Assembly: GCA_964370375.1 (NCBI GenBank)
Contig: CAYJIX010000048.1
Coordinates: forward strand, 1-18,137
From: CAYJIX01 sp964370375
GTDB taxonomy: Bacteria; Desulfobacterota; Desulfovibrionia; Desulfovibrionales; Desulfovibrionaceae
Direction: 5' to 3'
Length of the DNA stretch: 18,137 nt
Of this stretch, positions 13,354 through 18,137 are shown piece after piece (positions within the stretch are counted from its first letter, which is position 1; every line of letters begins with the position of its first letter). Both the position numbers and the translations under genes were made by a program. The notes under the pieces are model-generated. The model saw only the letters and a list, made by a program, of their open reading frames with translations. It was not told where the DNA came from and ran no database searches.

Positions 13354-13383
13354 CTAGGTTTTTATAAAAACCGTAGGCCATGC
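13354..13383. promoter_or_regulatory. Palindrome in the fliL leader
   Basis: GGTTTTTATAAAAACC (13357-13372) is a perfect 16-bp palindrome, with outer TGGC / GCCA pairing that extends it. It lies about 50 bp before the fliL start, inside the leader if the sigma-28 promoter is used. An operator or an RNA stem are both possible. Confidence 0.4.
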
Positions 13384-13422
13384 GGCATTACAGTGTTTTA
13401 TGTCAAACGGCAAGGAGTGGGT

Positions 13423-14037
13423 ATGGCAGCCAAAGAATTGCCCAAAGGCGACGACACAGATCAAACGCCTAAAAAACGTTCACGCGTTAAAACCATTGTG
13501 CTTTTAGGAAGCATTTTGTTGGTATTGGCAGCTTCTGGCGGCGGTGGTTACTGGTGGCTTTTTATGCGCGCCGATGCGCCGGGGATGTCGTTCTTTTTTT
13601 CTGATGATGAAGAATCCCAAACATCCGAGCAATCTGGCGGCAATTCAGAAGAAGGCTCTTCTTCACAAGAGGGCGACAGTTCTGGCGATGGGGACGAATC
13701 CTCCTCTGACGGAGTCAGTACTGCAGGCAGGCCCTTGATCAAGCCCATGCCGCTGCCTTCTATCACCGTGAATTTGGCAGATTCACAGGGCAATCGCTAT
13801 TTGCGTGTGGGCATGGAGGTTGAAGTCAACGACCAAGCTGCCATAAACGAGCTTAAAGCGCAAAGTGCCAGGGTGCGTGACGCCATTATTTTGCTGTTAT
13901 CAAGTAAAAGCGTTGCCGATTTGGCAAGCCCTGCCGGCAAAGTTTTGTTAAAAAACGAAGTTGTTTCGCGTCTAAATCAGATTTTAGGGGCGTCGCGTGT
14001 GGTGCGTATTTATTTTACAGATTTTGTAATCCAATAA
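13423..14037 (+). CDS. fliL: Flagellar basal-body-associated protein FliL (204 aa)
   Basis: A single-pass inner-membrane protein: a basic N-terminus (PKKRSRVK), one transmembrane helix at about residues 24-47, an acidic Ser/Glu/Asp-rich linker at about 58-100 that is longer than in enteric FliL, and the periplasmic FliL domain at 108-204 (LPSITVNLADSQGNRYLRVGM and the C-terminal RVVRIYFTDFVIQ). FliL sits around the stator and supports motor torque. AAGGAG at 13412-13417 sits 5 nt before this ATG; the upstream ATG at 13393 lacks a site. It is the first gene of the flagellar series and follows a candidate sigma-28 promoter. Confidence 0.9.
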   Translation: MAAKELPKGDDTDQTPKKRSRVKTIVLLGSILLVLAASGGGGYWWLFMRADAPGMSFFFSDDEESQTSEQSGGNSEEGSSSQEGDSSGDGDESSSDGVSTAGRPLIKPMPLPSITVNLADSQGNRYLRVGMEVEVNDQAAINELKAQSARVRDAIILLLSSKSVADLASPAGKVLLKNEVVSRLNQILGASRVVRIYFTDFVIQ

Positions 14038-14264
14038 CAACAGTCAACGTAGTATAACAGCCTGCCCACAGGATTGCTTTAAAAAAAGCATACAAACCGT
14101 ATTGTACTATTTTTCATTGGCTGTTTAAAAAAGTGTAAGATACGATGAATATAGGCTGTTTTGAAAAGCATGCCTACCCAAGGCCGATTTGAAGGCGCAA
14201 GCAACGTAACTGCACTTTTAAGGCAGCCTGATAAACCAGCCCAAGGGCCAAAAAGGAATGTACT

Positions 14265-14831
14265 ATGGCTAATGATACCGATCAAGAAGATTTGGCAGCT
14301 GCTTGGGCCGCGGCCCTTGAAGAGGATTCAGGCGATGCAGAACCTTCAGATGATGCCAAAGCCACAGACGCAACTGCAGAAGAATCTACCGAAGGGCAAG
14401 GCGCAGCCGATGACGAAGCCTTAGCCAATGAATGGGCAGCTGCACTTGCAGCAGATGAACAGGCCACCGTGCAAGAGGAAAAAGTCCAAGAAGGGCTGCG
14501 TCCTCAGGCCATGGATGCCCAGTTTACAAACATGACCAGCATTGCCAAGGCGCCACGTCCTGACGGGCAACGCCGTGAGCTTGACTTTATTTTAGACATT
14601 CCTCTGGATGTGTCAGCCGAGCTTGGGCGCACGCGCTTGCTTATCAACGAATTGTTGCAATTGGGGCAGGGTTCTGTGGTTGAGTTGAACAAGCTGGCCG
14701 GAGAACCGCTTGAAATTTTTGTCAACGGCAAGCTCGTGGCACGCGGTGAGGCTGTGGTCATTAACGAAAAATTTGGCGTTCGACTTACAGATATTATCAG
14801 TCCCATGGAGCGCGTCAAACAATTGGCCTAA
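14265..14831 (+). CDS. fliN: Flagellar motor switch protein FliN (188 aa)
   Basis: The C-terminal SpoA/FliN domain spans about residues 104-187: LDFILDIPLDVSAELGRTR, then LGQGSVVELNKLAGEPLEIFVNGKLVARGEAVVINEKFGVRLTDI. It forms part of the cytoplasmic C-ring that sets rotation direction and helps export through FliH. The N-terminal 100 residues are acidic and Ala-rich. They carry two copies of a motif, L10-A-A-A-W14-A-A-A-L18 and L53-A-N-E-W57-A-A-A-L61, each near acidic residues, a likely docking segment. The length exceeds the 137 aa of enteric FliN. AAGGA lies 7 nt before the ATG. A 227-bp gap separates it from fliL; the FliO gene starts 2 nt after its stop, so coupling is likely. Confidence 0.92.
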   Translation: MANDTDQEDLAAAWAAALEEDSGDAEPSDDAKATDATAEESTEGQGAADDEALANEWAAALAADEQATVQEEKVQEGLRPQAMDAQFTNMTSIAKAPRPDGQRRELDFILDIPLDVSAELGRTRLLINELLQLGQGSVVELNKLAGEPLEIFVNGKLVARGEAVVINEKFGVRLTDIISPMERVKQLA

Positions 14832-14833
14832 TC

Positions 14834-15703
14834 ATGCTAAGCGCCTATCTGCCACAAAAAAGCTTGCAGCGTCAAAATGTTTTTGGCGTAAGATCCCAAA
14901 AAATATGTTTTTTTGGACTTTGCTTGTGTATGCTTTTTGCCTTATGTGTAAAGCCGTTGGCAGCAAAAGCCGTTGTTGACGGACAAAAAACAGTCACTTT
15001 GGCAGCAGCAGAAACACCAATAGGGGTGACAGCAGAAACGGCAACAGGCTCTACAGCACAGCCTTTAGCAGTGCAACAGCCTGAAAAAGCCAGCAATAAG
15101 CAGGCATCTGCCACAAAGGCTATAAGCGAACAGGCATCTGCCACGCAAGACGCCAATAAACGCGTGTTGAACGAGCAGGCAACCGCTCAAAAAAGCCCTT
15201 TACCGCAACAAAGTAGCGATTCTTTTTTACGAGCTCCTGTTTCCAAGGTGCCGGAACCGGTCTTTAGCTGGGGCGGGTATTTTAAGGCCCTTGGCCTTAT
15301 GTTGATTATTCTTGGTTGTTTATGGTTGGCATTATGGCTTTTGCGCAAATACGGAAAGTTTCGCTTTATGCCTGCACCGTCAGCCTTGCCCCATGACGCC
15401 TTGCACATTGAGGCGCAGCTTCCACTTGGGCCAAAACGTGGGCTTATTGTGGTACGATTTTTGGATTCAAGGGTTTTGTTGGGCGTTAGCGATCAGCACA
15501 TAACGTTTTTGGCGTCACAACCTGTAGAAAAAGCAGCGCAAAACAGTGCCACGCAAGGCAACACAACGGCAGAAAGTGGCCCTGTATTTGCAGGGGCCAA
15601 TACAGGTCAGGCACAGCCGCCAACAGCCCCCTTTAACGGCCCCCTTGACAGCGCATTGTTTCAAGAGGTGTTACGGGCAGCAAAAAACACAAAGCAACCT
15701 TAG
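14834..15703 (+). CDS. fliO: Flagellar export-gate assembly protein FliO (289 aa)
   Basis: The C-terminal part is FliO-like: one transmembrane helix at about 149-171 (YFKALGLMLIILGCLWLALWL), then a short cytoplasmic domain at 188-228 (ALHIEAQLPLGPKRGLIVVRF, DSRVLLGVSD). FliO helps FliP assemble into the export gate. It is long for FliO. An N-terminal hydrophobic segment at 24-45 looks like a signal peptide (cleavage near A44-A46). A periplasmic linker of about 100 residues follows, rich in Ala, Thr and Gln with short repeats such as QASAT (90-94 and 100-104) and NEQATAQ. The start is 2 nt after fliN with no clear ribosome site, consistent with translational coupling. The identity rests on the C-terminal domain and the gene order. 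Confidence 0.82.
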   Translation: MLSAYLPQKSLQRQNVFGVRSQKICFFGLCLCMLFALCVKPLAAKAVVDGQKTVTLAAAETPIGVTAETATGSTAQPLAVQQPEKASNKQASATKAISEQASATQDANKRVLNEQATAQKSPLPQQSSDSFLRAPVSKVPEPVFSWGGYFKALGLMLIILGCLWLALWLLRKYGKFRFMPAPSALPHDALHIEAQLPLGPKRGLIVVRFLDSRVLLGVSDQHITFLASQPVEKAAQNSATQGNTTAESGPVFAGANTGQAQPPTAPFNGPLDSALFQEVLRAAKNTKQP

Positions 15704-15742
15704 CCTTTTAGTAAAACGTCAACAGTAATAAAAAGAGCCGAC

Positions 15743-16579
15743 ATGCCGCGTAAAAAAAAATTGCATACGGCCTATAACCACATTGTATCGCTCATGAACA
15801 AACGCTTATCCATACGTTTTTTATCTGTCATGTCCATGGGGCTTTTCTTTGTGCTGCTGTTGGCAAGCTCGGCCATGGCGTTGCAAAACCTTCCGCCGTT
15901 GCCCACCATGGAATTGACGATGTCAGGTGGTCAAAGCGAGCCTGCCCATGTCTCTTTGCTTTTAGAGATCATGTTTCTTTTCACCATTTTATCGCTCGCT
16001 CCTGCCATTGTGCTGACGGTGACAAGCTTTACACGAATCATCATAGTGTTTCACTTTTTACGGCAAGCCATGGGTATCCAGCAGGTACCCCCCACGCAGA
16101 TTTTGGCTAGCCTTGCTATTTTTATGACCATTGTTATCATGTTTCCCGTGGGAAAAGAAATCAACGACAATGCCTTACAGCCCTATTTGGACGAGCGAAT
16201 AGGCTTTGATGTGGCCCTTGAACAGGCGCAAATCCCCTTGCGAACCTTTTTATTCAAGCACACGCGTGAAAAAGATTTGTCAGTTTTTTACGCCATAACC
16301 CAATCAGAATTGCCACGAACCAGGGACGAGGTGCCCACCATCATGTTGGCAGCTGCCTATATGATAAGTGAGCTTAAAACCGCGTTCACCATAGGATTTC
16401 TTATTTACATACCGTTTCTTGTGGTTGATATGGTTGTTTCAAGTGTGCTGCTTGCCATGGGCATGATGATGCTGCCGCCCATGATGGTGTCCATGCCGTT
16501 TAAAATTTTGCTTTTTGTGATGGTTGACGGTTGGAATTTGCTTGTGGGATCATTGGTCAATTCGTTTTTGAACCAATGA
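15743..16579 (+). CDS. fliP: Flagellar type III export gate protein FliP (278 aa)
   Basis: An integral inner-membrane protein of the flagellar export gate. After a signal-peptide-like N-terminus (about residues 20-46, ending ASSAMA) come the FliP signatures: TSFTRIIIVFHFLRQAMG (94-111) with QVPP, and FTIGFLIYIPFLVVDMV followed by MGMMMLPP (215-246). Four transmembrane segments and the intervening periplasmic loop are normal. The upstream N-terminus carries a basic run, MPRKKK; a second ATG at 15794 would give a more standard length, but neither has a strong ribosome site (AAAAGAG before 15743). The 160-bp gap to FliQ (16580-16739) shows nothing I can call beyond a small hairpin. Confidence 0.93.
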   Translation: MPRKKKLHTAYNHIVSLMNKRLSIRFLSVMSMGLFFVLLLASSAMALQNLPPLPTMELTMSGGQSEPAHVSLLLEIMFLFTILSLAPAIVLTVTSFTRIIIVFHFLRQAMGIQQVPPTQILASLAIFMTIVIMFPVGKEINDNALQPYLDERIGFDVALEQAQIPLRTFLFKHTREKDLSVFYAITQSELPRTRDEVPTIMLAAAYMISELKTAFTIGFLIYIPFLVVDMVVSSVLLAMGMMMLPPMMVSMPFKILLFVMVDGWNLLVGSLVNSFLNQ

Positions 16580-16739
16580 CGAACCCCTTTACAATCATTG
16601 AAAAAGATTGAATGGGCAGACAGGATAACTTAGTTGGTTTTTTTGTTACTGTGTGCCGATTTTTAACTGTTTCTTTAAAGGGGGCAACAGGCGATGATGA
16701 CAAAAAGCAGAACAATGTTGAAAAAATAGGAAAATGCCC

Positions 16740-17009
16740 ATGACACCTGAATTTGTAGTCGGTTTTGCACGCAGTGCCATGGAGTTAACCCTCATGATGG
16801 CCATGCCCATGCTTGGTATTGGGCTGTTTGTTGGTATCACTATCAGTGTGATTCAAGCTGCCACACAAATACAGGAAATGACCCTTACCTTTATTCCCAA
16901 AGTCGTTTCAATTTTTGTGGCCTTGCTCATTGCCTTTCCTTGGATGATGGATAAAATGATCGCGTTTACCCGTAACCTTATTATTGAAATACCAAATTAT
17001 ATAAGGTAA
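16740..17009 (+). CDS. fliQ: Flagellar type III export gate protein FliQ (89 aa)
   Basis: Begins MTPEFVVGFARSAMELTLM and has two transmembrane helices (about residues 15-38 and 50-75) with the conserved ISVIQAATQIQEMTLTFIPK between them, diagnostic of FliQ. AGGA at 16728-16731 lies 8 nt before this ATG but only 2 nt before the ATG at 16734, and the 89-residue product equals the usual FliQ length, so 16740 is chosen. It forms part of the FliP-FliQ-FliR export-gate core. fliR is not next; fliM follows instead. Confidence 0.93.
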   Translation: MTPEFVVGFARSAMELTLMMAMPMLGIGLFVGITISVIQAATQIQEMTLTFIPKVVSIFVALLIAFPWMMDKMIAFTRNLIIEIPNYIR

Positions 17010-17072
17010 AAGAAAAGCAAGGCCAGTGTAGCCTGACAGTCTAACACCTGTAGCCGGAGTGCGTTTTTTAGT

Positions 17073-18053
17073 ATGAATAAAATATTAGCCCAAGACGAAG
17101 TCGACGCCCTGCTTCGAGGGCTCTCTGGCGGCGAGATAGAAAGCGAAACCGATATTCCGGAGGACGATTCGGGTATCGTAGCCTTTGACCTTGCCAATCA
17201 AGACCGCATTATCCGCGGCCGCATGCCGGTTTTGGAAATTGTGAACGACCGCTTTGCACGGCTTTGCACCAATGCCTTGTCCAATGCTGTTCGCAAACGT
17301 GTGGAATTAAACCCCGTTTCCATAGACATGACAAAGTTCGGCGATTTTATGCGTTCTTTGCCTGTGCCGACAAGTATCAATATATTTAAAATGGACCCTT
17401 TGCGCGGCAATGCCATTATAGTGGTGGATTCAAGGCTGGTTTTCTCCTTTGTGGAAAATGTGTTTGGCGGTATCGGTTCCCAGCCAAAAATTGAAGGGCG
17501 CGAATTTACACGCATAGAACAGGCCATAATAGATCGTATCATCAAAATTGCCTTGGACAATATGGAAGAATCCTGGCGGCCTGTCCATGATGTGAAGCTT
17601 GAGCTTGTGCGTTCAGAAATCAATCCGCAATTTGCCACCATCGTACCGCCTAGCGACGTGGTTGTTGTGATCAGCTTTGAAGTGGAGCTTGATTCTTCCA
17701 TAGGTTCCATGGTTATTTGTCTGCCCTATGCCACCATCGAGCCCATCCGTTCAAAGCTGCATGCCAGCTTTCAGACCGAACGCCTTGAAGTGGACCATGC
17801 TTGGGTAGGGCGCCTTAAAGAACGCCTTATGGAAACACCAGTTGAAATGCGCGTGCATGTAGGAAAAACCCAAATTACCGGCAACCAGCTTTTACGCCTA
17901 GATATTGGCGATGTGCTTGTGCTTGATACAGATATTGAGGATTTATTGCCCTGTACCGTGTGCGGCGTTATTAAATACTGGGGCATGGCCGGCACCGTGA
18001 AAGCGAATAAGGCATATCAAATTATTAAGGAAGAGGAGCCGCAGTACACCTAG
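17073..18053 (+). CDS. fliM: Flagellar motor switch protein FliM (326 aa)
   Basis: The N-terminus MNKILAQDEVDALLRGL contains the conserved CheY-phosphate-binding motif (family consensus LSQDEIDALL). The middle CheC-like domain spans about residues 45-230, with blocks NALSNAVRKRVEL, FVENVFGG and FTRIEQAIIDRI. The C-terminal SpoA domain spans about 250-320 (METPVEMRVHVGKTQITGNQLLRLDIGDVLVLD). FliM links FliG to FliN in the C-ring and receives the chemotaxis signal. Ribosome-site spacing is poor: GGAG at 17056-17059 is 13 nt before the ATG. The start is fixed by the motif at residues 4-14. fliM lies after fliQ here rather than directly before fliN as in enterics. The stop codon is followed at once by repeat elements. 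Confidence 0.93.
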   Translation: MNKILAQDEVDALLRGLSGGEIESETDIPEDDSGIVAFDLANQDRIIRGRMPVLEIVNDRFARLCTNALSNAVRKRVELNPVSIDMTKFGDFMRSLPVPTSINIFKMDPLRGNAIIVVDSRLVFSFVENVFGGIGSQPKIEGREFTRIEQAIIDRIIKIALDNMEESWRPVHDVKLELVRSEINPQFATIVPPSDVVVVISFEVELDSSIGSMVICLPYATIEPIRSKLHASFQTERLEVDHAWVGRLKERLMETPVEMRVHVGKTQITGNQLLRLDIGDVLVLDTDIEDLLPCTVCGVIKYWGMAGTVKANKAYQIIKEEEPQYT

Positions 18054-18137
18054 AGGCGGCTGAAAAGGGGGCGCAGGCGGCTGAAAAGGGGCAATCTGCT
18101 TTGTCGGGCTCGTTTTTTGCTCCGGTCATTTATGTCT
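18054..18137. repeat. Tandem left arms and truncated hairpin element D at the window end
   Basis: AGGCGGCTGAAAAGGGG (18054-18070) starts on the base after the fliM stop. A full left arm GCAGGCGGCTGAAAAGGGG follows at 18073-18091, then the type A/B1 interior CAATCTGCTTTGTCGGGC and onward, identical by eye to 12589-12634 until the window edge. The right half lies outside. Confidence 0.8.

Overview
The window looks like chromosomal DNA of an anaerobic, motile, Gram-negative bacterium. The flagellar order fliL-fliN-fliO-fliP-fliQ, a duplicated Trp-Ala-Ala-Ala-Leu motif in FliN, and a Crp/Fnr-type regulator facing a fermentation-like operon best fit a Desulfovibrionaceae-like member of the Desulfobacterota. 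This placement is inferred from gene content only.

Layout. (1) 1-790: a repeat remnant, a small A+T-rich secreted EF-hand protein (235-651) and its hairpin terminator. (2) 795-12570: an accessory catabolic locus. A Crp/Fnr-family regulator on the minus strand (795-1454) diverges from a plus-strand series: class III CoA-transferase, large and small subunits of a LeuCD-type hydro-lyase, an HMG-CoA-lyase-family lyase, two MmgE/PrpD-family proteins, a YfcC/DcuC-type membrane carrier and a PrpF-family isomerase. (3) 12571-13422: a gene-free stretch of hairpin repeats, a C-rich tract and a candidate sigma-28 flagellar promoter. (4) 13423-18053: fliL, fliN, fliO, fliP, fliQ, fliM. (5) 18054-18137: the start of another repeat copy, cut by the window edge.

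How the catabolic genes may work together (inference). Family precedents suggest a route for an unsaturated branched di- or tricarboxylate such as itaconate, citraconate or aconitate. The PrpF-like isomerase moves or flips the double bond. The LeuCD-like hydro-lyase adds water, for example citraconate to (R)-citramalate. The CoA-transferase makes the CoA ester. The HMGL-family lyase splits it, for example (R)-citramalyl-CoA to acetyl-CoA and pyruvate. The two MmgE/PrpD proteins would act upstream, as dehydratase, decarboxylase or epimerase, and the carrier would import the acid. No methylcitrate synthase or methylisocitrate lyase is present, so this is not the ordinary methylcitrate cycle. A pair of near-identical 19-bp sites in the divergent promoter region are good operator candidates for the Crp/Fnr regulator.

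The second notable layer is a family of long hairpin elements bounded by GCAGGCGGCTGAAAAGGGG and its near-reverse complement. The four intact left arms start within about 2 nt of a stop codon, in the same orientation relative to the gene, in both the catabolic and the flagellar regions. They share arms but carry different interior modules, and they often sit side by side.
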